Source of the DNA: Cornus controversa
Taxonomy: Eukaryota; Streptophyta; Magnoliopsida; Cornales; Cornaceae
Length of the DNA: 64,000 nt
Direction: 5' to 3'
Assembly: GCA_026545225.1 (NCBI GenBank)
Contig: CM048849.1
Coordinates: 30,390,336-30,454,335 of the forward strand
Position numbers and translations under genes: made by a program. Within the stretch, counting starts at the first letter, position 1. The number at the start of each line of letters is the position of its first letter. Positions 23,709-34,691 of the stretch are shown one piece after another. The notes beneath the pieces were generated by a model, which saw only the letters and a list, made by a program, of their open reading frames with translations, did no database searches and was not told where the DNA came from.

Positions 23709-24459
23709 TGGTATACAGTTGTATATAAGGCTTGGAAATTAAGATTGTAAAGAGAGAGGAAAGAGGGGTAATGAAAGAGTTTTATATGGTTGAAAAATGG
23801 TTGGGATATGAGGTAAATTAATGGGTAGGTAAATAAATTAAAGAGTTTTATATGATTTTAACTTTTGTATTTTATCGTATGATTTAAGACTAGATGGCAA
23901 ACGAGAGTATTATCTAAAAACCGTACTTACGTGTATAAATCGGAAATGAATCATGAATTTTAGGCAATTATATCATGTATATATATCATATAATATGACA
24001 TCATATCATTGTTAAGCTACCCGATTCAAATGAATACATGACAAAAGTGTCAACAAATAAAGATATTTGGATAATAAAACAAAAATTATTAATAAAGTAG
24101 ATATGTAATAGCATGTTAAAAAAAAATATCCAACCATGCAACGTAAAAATAGGACTAGAATGGAGTTGAGTTTTGGAATGTTTGGGATTGGGTTGCCAAA
24201 TCAAATGCGTTCGAGCTCAGCTCAACTATATTGATGTGAGCTCGAGCTTGGCTCGACAAGCTCTAAGATATGCATCAATTCTTTTATATAATTGAATATG
24301 ATCTATATATAAAATAAATAAATAAAAGAAGAGAGAGAGAGAGAGATGAGACTAGATGTGAGAGAGCTTGCAAACATGTAACTTACAGGCATGGTGTGCC
24401 ACTCGAGGTTTTGCCCCAAGTTTCTAGTCGTTGGGAGCATGGTTTTCTTTTCTTTCTTT

Positions 24460-25290
24460 CTTTGATAGATACTGTGACTTATATCTTTGTAATTGACAAT
24501 CGTTACTGTCCAAACTTCACATGATCGAGTTGTAATCTTTTAATTTTATTATTATAATTGATCATTTAATTGAAGACAGAGATCAAGTATGAAAATCTAC
24601 ACCAAACATGCAAATGATCTTCAAAGGCATGAAGCTTGAAACTTTCGAAGAATGCATCAATGTATTGAACAGGGATTTGATCGTATTGAACAATGATATG
24701 ATCATTTGAGCTTTTCGAGTGGTTTCAATTGCACGTGGATATCGATGATTAAGTATGAGAGTCACGTAGTCCAAGTAAAGTGGTTAGAACACATAGTTTT
24801 CAAAATAGGAGGTTCTGACCTTAAAAAATTAGGATTTTTGGACAAAAATTTAAAATGTTAAAGGTTGGACTAGTCCAAGGATTTTCTGGACTGGTCCATG
24901 AAGTATCAAGACTTCAGATTTTGCAAGGCAACGCCTTGGATAGGTCTAACAAAGCCCTGGACCGGTCCATATATGTTGTGTTGGATTTTTAGCTCTGTTA
25001 GCTTCCTATTTTGACTGGGATTGAATTCTGAACTTTCCTAAAATGTTGGGATTAGTTTCTAATTAGTTTTCAACTTATTTTTCAAAAAAAAATAGAATTT
25101 TTAACATTTATATAAATCTCATTTTTTTTTTCTCTAATTAAACTTTCAAAATACATCAAAGACATTATTTTTGAAAGAAAAAGCATACAGTTATTTTTAA
25201 GATTTCTTATTGATCAAAATAATTGTCGAGTGTTCATATTCTTCCGTCAGCCTTCTGCAAGGATTCAGTTGTTACTAATAAATATAGGTG
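24460..25290 (+). repeat. LTR-like repeat (family R, copy 2)
   Basis: Parallels the sequence around the CACTA insertion. GAGTTGTAATCTTTTAATTT near 24529 corresponds to 4760, and GGTTAGAACACATAGT near 24783 corresponds to 8397-8416. A palindrome cluster near 24862-24980 (GGACTAGTCC, GGACTGGTCC, GGACCGGTCC) corresponds to 8510-8620. There is no coding sequence and the ends are not defined. Confidence 0.5.
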
Positions 25291-25299
25291 GATTATGAG

Positions 25300-27290
25300 A
25301 TGATCTCTTCTTTCCAAAGGGGGAGTTTGAGATTCGAGTCCCACTAGGGACATGTTGTAGATAACGGGTTCCACTGTTATTTATTTGGTACAAAGTTTAT
25401 ATGTTCATTTTTTTTTTTGTTGGGGAACTCACACATATTTTTTTGCCCACACCAAGACTCAAAAATCTTCCCTCCTCTTTGAGGATAAGAAGATTATACT
25501 ATTAAACGCTCTTTGCTAGGTTTTACCTTTTCTTTGTCGCTTTAATTTTTTTCTTAGTCATAAGTGAAGAGTATCATGTTAATACTTTTATGTAATAGTG
25601 TGTCTTAACCATTAGAATAGTAGATTCGTAAGCGGATATATGGATTCATAAAGGAGGCAACTGTATTGAACTCAAGAACAAGCTCTTTAATTGATTACTG
25701 TAAGGGAAAATAAAGTGATACTTGTAAACGTAGTGTGCCCTTGATTTAAGATGATTACATGACTTTTATAATGTCAATTATGTCATGTTGAACTTTGACA
25801 TTGCCAAAGGGTTATAATCAATTGGGAGCCATATACAGGCATGATTGGGTTGCATGATTATTGTATAAGGTGCCTATAGATCTTCAACAAAAAAATCCAC
25901 ACTCGTTCTAATGAATAAATGGATTACGCTTATTAAATCAAGTCAGTATGATTTGACGTAGTGTTCATCAATATTGATTGATAATTTATATGTTAGATCA
26001 ATATATAAATTATCAAAATGTTTATTGAAACATTATATGATTCTAATTGCTATTTAAAATTAAATATAAATTAGAAGGGTGATATTGAAATATAATTTAT
26101 TATCCTTCTGACTTATATTGGAGTAAAGAAAAGTGAAAAGACCTATCAGCAAAGAAAAGCTACAAAGGGGCTCACTTGTAAACAAACTATTCTCTAGTTT
26201 TTGTAGATATGTTGGTGGACATATTTGCAATTATGAATTTTTGTTTTTTAATTGTCTAAGACTCTGTTTGAATTAGTTTTTGAAAAATAACTTTTGACTT
26301 TTCAAACTCAAAAGTCATTTTGGAAAGTATTTGAATTGATAAAGGTGAAGAGATTCAAAATTTTAAAAGAGCGTTCAAAGGAAGCTTAAAAGGGTATTTA
26401 TGAAAAGGATAATATATATATATTTATATTATCGAGCTAGTAAACTTTTAAAAACTTAAAAGGGTATTTATGAAAAATTGCATTTAATTATCTCATCACT
26501 TGCACTTTTCAAATGGTAAATGTCTAAATTGATTGTAATTACATGAGTTGTTGTGGGTTGAGTTCTGATTTTTAAGCAAGGAAGGAGCCTAGCTAGTTAT
26601 TTAAATTTGTTTCAGGTTCTTGTACATGACAACAAGGTTGCGTCCTCAGCTTTAGTTCAACCACTTCCACCACCACCAACCATTCCAGTCTGTTTTGTTC
26701 ATACACTCATCTAAATAGCTCTAACCAAACTCTCATTGATCAACAAAAAAACTGCGAATACTACCCACCAAGTGGATGTTGGGTCAGAATCAGGGGCACT
26801 ACAACATATTAAATTTTTGGGTGCAATGTTTTGTGTTGGGAAGGGGGAGATGTTCCATTTGAGACTTGGAAGGAAAGTAAATCAAATTAAAGGCATTAAA
26901 CTCCAATGATGAAAGGTAAAGCAACATCATATGCAACATCATCATGAAGCTTTAACTCATATGATGGTTTCTTTTGGGTTCTTTTACCCTCTCTCTCCCT
27001 CTCTGTCTTCTGATGTATATATATATTTATATATATATATAGCCACACACACACATTGACATAGCCTAGTTGATGGTTAAGTTCATAAATTTTGTTACCA
27101 TACTTTTCGCTCCCACTATACCTTCCTGTGTAGAATTTGTGGGGTTTTTGGGACCCTACAACATTCATGGCATACAAAATTCCTACAACATAAGTTTGTG
27201 TATCAGTTATTTGTACTGTATTATATTTATCACAAATTCAGGAGTGAACAATCAATGACTGGCCTCTTAGATGACCCACAAACAAATCAT
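25300..27290. other. Non-coding interval, nothing firm recognised
   Basis: AT-rich DNA with a possible pol III B-box-like GAGATTCGAGTCCC near 25330, CT-rich and TA/CA microsatellites at 26985-27056, and no supported gene. A short segment at 26262-26340 (AACTTTTGACTTTTCAAACT, then CAAAAGTCA) reappears inverted near 61110-61165, probably a scrap of a dispersed element. The part next to 27408 may hold the promoter of the 154-aa gene. Confidence 0.5.
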
Positions 27291-27407
27291 CACAATCACC
27301 AGCTACCATTATAGAATTCAAGAACACCGTAAATTACGGTACTGTACATTACATATATTGTGACAAAGTTAATGAAATAATCTTTTGTAACACAAGGCAT
27401 CGAAGAA

Positions 27408-27872
27408 ATGCCCGGACTAGGGCTTGTTTCGCTTGTGAGGTGCTTCAATGGATGTCGAGACCATACCCAGGTTTCGGGACTTAGCACAAGGGTTTGGAAC
27501 CTCAGCGACAAGCCTGTGGAATTGCAAATAAGGGTGGGATCAATACTGAAGAAAGGTCACACATTGAAGCCAGGTTCATCAAAGAGAGTGAAGTGCAAGA
27601 GCATTTACAAGGCTTACATGCCTAGTAGAGGTGGTGGTAACACTAGTACTAGTAATGTTGGTGCAGGAATGAGGAGTTTGCTGTATTATTATGATGAGAC
27701 TTGCCACCCTTATATTTGGATACATGACAGTGTTGGTGATTTCTCAAGGATGGTGAAGCAACAGTATATTAGTCTTGAGGACCTGAGGGATTGTTCTGAG
27801 ATCAGAATCTTCAGAGATCACCAGAGAGGTTGCATATCAGTTCGCAAGAAACCAAGGCCAGATTTTTGTTGA
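27408..27872 (+). CDS. Conserved plant-specific protein of unknown function, 154 aa
   Basis: An uninterrupted single-exon frame from ATG 27408 to TGA 27870. The composition is that of a real cytosolic or nuclear protein: no signal peptide, no membrane segment, basic N-terminal two thirds. A central Gly/Ser/Thr-rich linker (about residues 75-87) separates the N-terminal part (STRVWNLSDKPVELQIRVGS, then LKPGSSKR) from the C-terminal part (LLYYYDETCHPYIWIHD, then a KQQYISLEDLRD segment, RDHQRGCISV and a basic end in PRPDFC). I believe similar single-copy proteins occur across land plants but know no characterised function or named domain. The linker carries a small repeat of ACTAGTACTAGTAAT. Codon use differs from the surrounding AT-rich DNA, which supports a gene. 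Confidence 0.8.
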   Translation: MPGLGLVSLVRCFNGCRDHTQVSGLSTRVWNLSDKPVELQIRVGSILKKGHTLKPGSSKRVKCKSIYKAYMPSRGGGNTSTSNVGAGMRSLLYYYDETCHPYIWIHDSVGDFSRMVKQQYISLEDLRDCSEIRIFRDHQRGCISVRKKPRPDFC

Positions 27873-28570
27873 AAATATAGCCATCATTTCATTGCAAGCT
27901 TATATGTATTAGACATAGAACCATAGTATATGTTTCCATTTTGAGTTTTTATTTTATTTTATTTTATTTCATTTGGTTATTTGAAGATTTGGGGTGCTAC
28001 AAATATAGTATATAAGTTTTAGTAAATCAAGTTGGTGCTATGTAGTATTACTGCAATTAATATGTTCTAAATGATTGTAAACAATGAAATATAGGGCAAC
28101 TTTTGGATCTTCCTTTGCTTTTTAACCCTATTTTTGGGAGAAACTCTCTATTAATGAAACGTTCAATTGGTTTGCATTCGTCTGGTTAGCTTGTGTTCAG
28201 GTTTTTGCATCCTTCTTTAGACTTTAGCCTTGACCTTCCTTTTTTTTTTTTTTGGCCGGCCCATGGGGTATGCCTAATGCTCCTGGTAATCGTGTACAGT
28301 TTTTTCTGATATATATATATATATCTATACACACACACACACATACACATTAATATTATAAGAACGGTTCAATTGGCTTAATATTTTTTATATTATTACT
28401 CCATTTAAGAAAATCAAGCAAACAAAATTTCTTAGGCATATTTATTAAACCCGGCCTATCTGTCTTGTTTGAAGATTCAAAATATGTTAATTATTGAATT
28501 GTGACGAAAAAGGTCACTCTTTAGATGATTGTACCGATGAAAATGATTTTATTATATCCTTTTTCATTTA
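27873..28570. other. 3' flank of the 154-aa gene; non-coding
   Basis: T-rich probable 3' untranslated sequence followed by AT-rich DNA with TA/CA microsatellite near 28307-28350. No coding or element signature. Confidence 0.5.
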
Positions 28571-28859
28571 CTAGACTTGATTTTGATACTTGGATGTCCT
28601 AATACATGTGTATACTTGTTTATGCTTCTAGGCCCGTTCGTAGGAATGGGCTCTCAGAAACCTCGTGTGCTATCTAATGCATCACCACAGAAAGACCTGT
28701 GCCGCGCAAGACTACCTGATGTGTCCCCGTCAATTGATGGTCAGTCTGGCCAGATCACTCAGAAACCTCAATCAGTGAGTTAGGTCCTCAATGCTGCCGG
28801 TCATAACCTCCCCTCCTTATCACTAGCATACTGCTCTACTTCAGTCACCAGTCTCTCTT

Positions 28860-29381
28860 CATGGTGACACAACAGACAGTGCCTCCTAGTCAGATCATCC
28901 AAATCCGGATATTGTGCCTCATGAACCCGATGGTATGCATCAACGCAGCAAGTGAAGTGAGTCTCCTAAGCTTTCACATAATCCACATACTAGAAGGAAG
29001 GAGGAACTGTATAACCAACCAACAAAGTATCAGTGATAGGCTCTCTAATGCCAGTGATGCCCTCAATCCCACAACAATATGCCATGTTCGCAATAGTACC
29101 AGGGACCATTTCTGAATTTTTAGGGCACTCACATGCCTTGCGGCTCGTCCACTCACGACAAACCTCAACTATTCTCCCTTGGCTCTCAACAGAGTCGAAA
29201 TTGAAACAAAAGCTATCTGAATCACCGATGACAGGAATCTTTCGAATCTATCCAAACTGACGGACCACTCTTCCTGCTATGTATGGAACGACTCCACGAA
29301 AGCCTAGCAAGTGGGAAAAGGGTAAAGTGGGAGTCCTGAGGACCGGGCGAACATTGAGGCTGGTCCAATAGATGTACCATC
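28860..29381 (-). pseudogene. PMD-like pseudogene, copy A, downstream part
   Basis: On the minus strand the sequence just left of the copia element reads YIYWTSLNVRP, then LLGFRGVVPYIAGRVVRQFG, a stop, and IRKIPVIGD. The RQFG..(Q)IP pattern and a Trp-rich lead-in resemble plant mobile domain (PMD) proteins, which occur both as host genes and inside transposons. The reading continues with stops toward 28860. Its upstream part lies beyond the copia element at 37489-38241. The assignment to PMD rather than another transposon-associated family is inference. Confidence 0.5.
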
Positions 29382-29936
29382 TGTGATGTTGTAGCCCGAA
29401 TTAAAGCTCAAATCGAAGTTCGATCGAAGATGGATAAATCAAAGTACATGACAGACTTCAATCGATGACTCCAGTAGGGTTCAATCGAAGTGATAGATCG
29501 ATCGAAGTTAGGGGTCACTTCAATCGATGGCTTCAGGTTCAATTGAAGTGTTTAATCGATTGAAATAAGTGGACACTTCGATCAACAGAAATAAAAACGG
29601 GATTCTCTTGTGGGCTTTGGGCCTGCTTTCTAGAATTCTCTGCAACCTATATATAAAGGCATCTAGAATTTGAAGTGTGATATCTCTTAATAAAGAAATA
29701 GAGGTGAGAGAATCTCGATAGTTGTAGAGAGAAAGAGAGTGTTAGAGGAAGAGAGTCTTTGGGGATGAAACTTGTAATCTCATGTTTATTGCATAGTGAA
29801 ATTTTTCACCAGATCATCACCATGGACATAGGCACATCACCAAATCAAGTAAATCTTTGTTTCCTTTGTGTGGCGTGTTTATTTTTCTACTTGTTTCTTG
29901 ATTGAGGAATTGGTTTGTGGTATCTATGTCTCAACA
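29382..29936 (+). repeat. 5' LTR of the copia element
   Basis: Begins TGTGATGTTGTAGCCCG and ends TATGTCTCAACA. It holds a cluster of (T)CGATCGAAGT-like palindromic motifs at 29415-29585 and a TATA box in CCTATATATAAAGGC (29646-29660). It matches 37009-37488 with many substitutions and about 75 bp of extra sequence near 29760-29850. Confidence 0.92.
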
Positions 29937-29939
29937 AAC

Positions 29940-29951
29940 TGGTATCAGAGC
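29940..29951 (+). promoter_or_regulatory. Primer-binding site (initiator Met-tRNA) of the copia element
   Basis: TGGTATCAGAGC three bases after the 5' LTR is the standard plant copia primer-binding site complementary to the initiator methionine tRNA 3' end. Confidence 0.95.
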
Positions 29952-30134
29952 TTTTGGTTCAAAGTTAGGATATCGACCAAGTTTATAAAAATTAAGAAGT
30001 TTAATGGCGTAAAAGATTTCAACCTGTGGCGGATTAGGATGCAAGCTTTGTTGGTTTAACATGGGTTATCCAAGCCTTTAAAGGGAAAAAATACATTGTC
30101 GAAAAAGATTAGGGGCAAAATGGAGAAAGCAAAC

Positions 30135-30704
30135 TGTAATACCCCGCTCCAACACATGGTATAATATTGTCCACTTTGGGCCTGAGCCCGCACGGTTTTG
30201 CTCTTGGGCTTTACACCAAAATGCCTCATACCATTTGAAGAGAGCATACTACATATAAGCACATCCCCTTTTTCACACCCAGGCGATGTGGGATTGAGCA
30301 CCTTGTACCCTGTTAGTGTGGTAGCTTAGCCCAGTGTCTATCTTCGTACCCGCCCAATCACACCCGTCCATAAGGGTTACTACAATCCACCCCCCTACGA
30401 GGCCCAACGTCCTCGTCGGCACGCTTCCGGCTGGGTTCAGGCTCTGATACCAACTGTAATACCCCGCTCCAACACATGGTATAATATTGTCCGCTTTGGG
30501 CCTGAGCCTGCACGGTTTTGCTCTTGGGTTTTACACCAAAAAGTCTCATACTATTTGAATAGAACATACTACATATCAGCACATCCCCTTTTCCACACTC
30601 AGGCGATGTGAGATTGAGCACCTTGTACCCTGTCGGTGTGGTAGCTTAGCACAATGTCTGTCTTCGCACTCGCCCACTCACACCAGTCCACAAGGGTTAC
30701 TACA
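30135..30704 (-). mobile_element. Complete TRIM retrotransposon, minus orientation
   Basis: Two 250-bp LTRs (30135-30384 and 30455-30704) enclose a 70-bp internal domain. On the minus strand this domain has a primer-binding site TGGTATCAGAGC (30441-30452) and a polypurine tract AGGGGGGTGGAT (30385-30396). Perfect target duplications CAAAC lie at 30130-30134 and 30705-30709. It encodes nothing, so it depends on another element's proteins. It sits in the gag of the copia element and is therefore younger. A likely TATA element is TTATATG within each LTR. Confidence 0.96.
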
Positions 30705-32251
30705 CAAACATTGCGATTATGTTATGCTTGAGTAACGAGGTTTAGTGAAAAGTTCTTGGAAAGCCTATGCTAGATGGGCTATGAACAAGTTAGAGGCCTC
30801 ATATATAAAGAAATCATTTACAAACCACTTGTATCTTAAGAAACAGTTGTTAACTCTTTAGATGCAGGAAAGTTCATCTCTAAAAGACCATCTTGACTAG
30901 GTAAATAATATCATCATGGACTTGCATAATATTGATGTTAAAATAGAGGATGATTGTTAGGCTATTATTCTATTGTGTTCCTTACCACCCTCGTATGAGA
31001 AATTTATTGATACAATGATATATGGCAGAACTGCAATGTCTATGGAAGACGTGAAGACAACTTTGAATTCCAAGGAGTTGTAGAGAAAGATGTTTTAGCG
31101 CAACATAGAAGGTTAGGCAGAGGGCTTGGTTATTAGATGGAGAATAAATCAAAAGGGAGGGCCTGGCAACAAAGATTGTTCTAAGTCTAAGAACAAATCA
31201 ATGGTGCTAAGATGCTACACTTGTCACTAGGAATGATACTTTAGGAAAGACTATCTGGAGCATAAGAAGAAGAGAAAAAAAAAACCACTGAAGCCGGTGA
31301 AGTGGCAATTGTACAAGGTAATTTTGATTCAGATGGTGGAAACATTCTCACAATTCATGTTGGCAACTCTAGCAATGAGTGGATTCTTGATTTGGGTTGT
31401 TCGTATCACGTGTGTTCAAACAGAGACTAGTTTACCTTTTATCAGTCTATTGATGAAGGGAAAGTGTTGATCGGGAGCAATATGTTGTGTAAGGTTATAG
31501 GAATTGGTATAGTTCAAATCAAGATGAATGGTGACATAGTGAGAGCATTGATTGACGTCAGGCATGTTCTAGAATTGAAGAAGAATCTGATTTTCCTAGA
31601 TATACTAGATTTCATTGAGTGCAGCTACAAGGCTAGAGGTGGAGCCATTCAGGTTTAAAAGGGTGTTCTTGTGGTGATAAAGGGACTGAAGCAGTATAGT
31701 TTGCATATGCTGCAAGGTAGCACAGTCATGGGTTCAACTGTAATATCATTCTCGAATCAAAATTCATATACTACCAAATTGTAACATATGTGGCTTGGGA
31801 ATTTGAATGAGAGAGGTATGGATATTCTGAGTAAGCAGGGTCTACATAGTGGTCAGACAAGAGAGAAGCTGGATTTCTATGAGCTATGTATTCAGAAAAT
31901 ATTGCAGAGTGAAGTTCAGTAAGGAAATTCAAAGGACCAAGGGTACATTGGATTATATCCATTCTGACATTTGAGTCCTTCTCAGGTTGCTTCACATGTT
32001 GGTGGTAGATATATGGTGACACTGATTAATGATTTTTCTTAAAAAATTTGGGTAAATATTTTAAAGTCCAAAAATAGACTTTTATTACATTCAAGCAGTA
32101 GAAGACCTTGATTGAGAAGTAGACTGGAAGGCAAGTCAAGCGTCTGAGGACGAACAAGGGCTTGTAATTTTATGATATAGAATTTAATGAGTTCTACAAG
32201 GCTCATGAATTGTGAGACACAACACAGTGAGAAAAATTCTGCAGTAGAATG

Positions 32252-34691
32252 TGTAAAGACCGTGCCTATTTTGGCTGATTTTTCTTTTTCTTCGTCATTT
32301 ATTGTTTTAAGTGATTTTAAATGATGGTACTCATATTTTAAGCAGGATAGGAATATTTGGGGATTTTTTTAAGGGTCCAAGAAAGTTTTGAAGTCGTTTG
32401 ACTCAATTTGGGATTTTTTGGTCGGTGGGGCCAAAGATGGAGTCGGGTGGGCCCAAAAAATTAGATATTTTTTCAAAAATGTTTATTCTTGATTTTAGAT
32501 CATTTAAAATATTAAAATAATAAAGAAATTTATTTCGGGACCGTAAGGGTTTTCAAAATTAAAAATGGAGGTCGAGAAGTATGTTAAGTGATTTGAGGGT
32601 ATTTTAGTCATTTTACGCCTAAAGTGTAATAAATACACCTAAGGCAGAATTATGGGCATTGTTTGGGGACAATATAGCCAGCTCTCTCTTCTCTCTTCTT
32701 CTCCTTCATATCTCTTCACCTCATTTCTCAGATTTAGAGCTTAGGAGTGAGATATGGAAGATGCCAAAGAAGGATAAGTTGTTCAACATGACAAGGGCTT
32801 CCATTTGATCTGAACAAAGTGGCTTTGGGTGATTTTGAGTTCGGTGCTTTTGGGAAAAGTGCTTAAAAACTCTTCTAAACTGAGGTATGGATGCCTAAAC
32901 CATGAATTCTAGGATTTGTGTGAGATATTAGATGCCTATAGCATCCAATCAGTTATATATATGCTTAAGCAGTATATTTCAAGTTTAAGTATGTATGCCT
33001 TGTGAAAATTGCATGAACTCTTTGATGAAATATATAATTATGTTCTTAGAAGGTTGGTATGTGAATTATATGGCATTATATGTATAAATGTGAAGATTTG
33101 AGCATGTTATGTACATATATGTGGTAATGATAGTTATGTGTTTGTTAAAATGTCATAATGAGCATGATGAATTGTAAACTATGTTTATATTGATAAATGG
33201 ATGCTTTGACATGAGAATAGAAAGGCATGAGCATGAATTATGAAATATCCATGCATTGCACATACATTATTTGAGGGTGTATGTGAGAGAGATTAGAAAG
33301 CACCGGATGAACCAACAATGGAATTTGAATATAAAATCAAATGGACTGACAATGGAGTCTAGGTGTTCAAGGAATGGGAAATGAGAGACCGGATGGATGT
33401 TTATTGGAGTCCGAGTTCTCGATTGTGTGTGTGACACAAAGGAGGGCCATGGCATAATGCATATACTACATATGGTGTATGGTATGATTGTTAGCATGTG
33501 ATGTGTGTATAACCTGATTATGTGGTATGCAGTATTCACGAGACCTTAGGAGGTGTATTTTAGTCATTTCTACTAAGCATGTAGGAGTTCATCCCACGTA
33601 TATACAAATCTTTTTAAGGAGATTGCGAAGTCTCCCCAACTATGAGTTGGATTTGAGCATAGATAGACATTTGGAAATACTTTTGTAGTTGCTTTTGTTA
33701 AGGCATGTCTGGAGTGTGGACTAGATGCCTTTTTGTCATGTATAATGGGCTTACATTATGAGAGATAATCTTTTATAACCTTTATGATTTGAAATTGTCT
33801 ACATTAGAGCAAGTTCAAATGTGTTATGTCGTTATGCTTTGGAAAAATGATGTATATGGATATTCATGCTTGAACATATGTATTTTGGATACAAATATAT
33901 GTATAAGAATGTATCTTTGGTTCATTTATTCCTTAAAATGGTGGGATGGTTTTGGTAGGAAAATGAATGGATATGAATGTATTGAGAATGAGATTCTAAA
34001 TCATGTTATGGGTATAACTAGGTTTGTGGACTATGAAATGGTAACTTGAATTTCATTTATGTTTATATGCCAATTGTATGAGTGATTTAAGATTAGAATG
34101 TGGTGGATTTTGAAGTCATATGGAGATGAAATAAGTGACCATGCTTGGGATTAAAACAGGGAAATAGTAGGTTCTGGACTATTTCGGTCGCCTGATGGGC
34201 TTACAGCCAACTGGTACCCTTGAGATCCCGAGAGTTTGTAAAAACAAGTTCTGCAAGGACACGTTTCGACCGACTGAACATGCTCTTCAGTCGACCAAAA
34301 CAAAACTTTCCATTGGACGATGAAATGTCTAGCCAACCGAAGGTTTTCAAAAGCCTTCAACCGTCTGGTGCAATGTTCATCAACTGACCAAAAATGGGCA
34401 GTTTGCTAAAGTAATGTTGTTAGGCCTAGTTAAGCTAGGGAGGAGTATGTCTAAGCTATGGAGGGGCCTTTGGTATGAATTGTGAATATATACCCATATG
34501 GTATATATGTACGTAAGCTTTTGCAAGAGTGACCTTGGTAGTCCAAATAGGAACCGAGGGTGATAGAAAAGGGTTACTGTCACGATTATCCAAAGACAGG
34601 GGACGATGACCGAGCGAGTGTGACACCTCACGACCTGGAGTTCAGGCTCGGACTGGGGTATTCTGGTGGCTCAAATTTTTAGGGCGTGACA
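32252..34691 (+). mobile_element. Solo LTR of a Del/Tekay-like Ty3/gypsy element, 2.44 kb
   Basis: It begins TGTAAAGACCGTGCC and ends TTTTTAGGGCGTGACA, with perfect 5-bp target duplications GAATG (32247-32251 and 34692-34696) and no internal domain. The copia integrase reading resumes immediately after it. The ends are the complement of those of the element at 38242 (TGTCACGCCCC ... GGTCTCTACA), so both belong to related families with long LTRs, as in the Del/Tekay chromoviruses. Near 34178-34395 it has a run of CGGTCGACCG-like motifs. Open frames inside it are not genes. Confidence 0.88.

Noticed and set aside
25290..25420. Possible SINE with a B-box-like GAGATTCGAGTCCC
   Set aside because: No convincing A box, tail or target duplication could be placed.
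28577..28783. 68-codon plus-strand frame at 28577
   Set aside because: It has no domain and lies beside a minus-strand PMD-like pseudogene, so it is probably incidental.
33267..34049. Open frames inside the 2.44-kb solo LTR
   Set aside because: The interval is bounded by exact LTR ends and target duplications, and the homologous LTRs do not conserve the frames.
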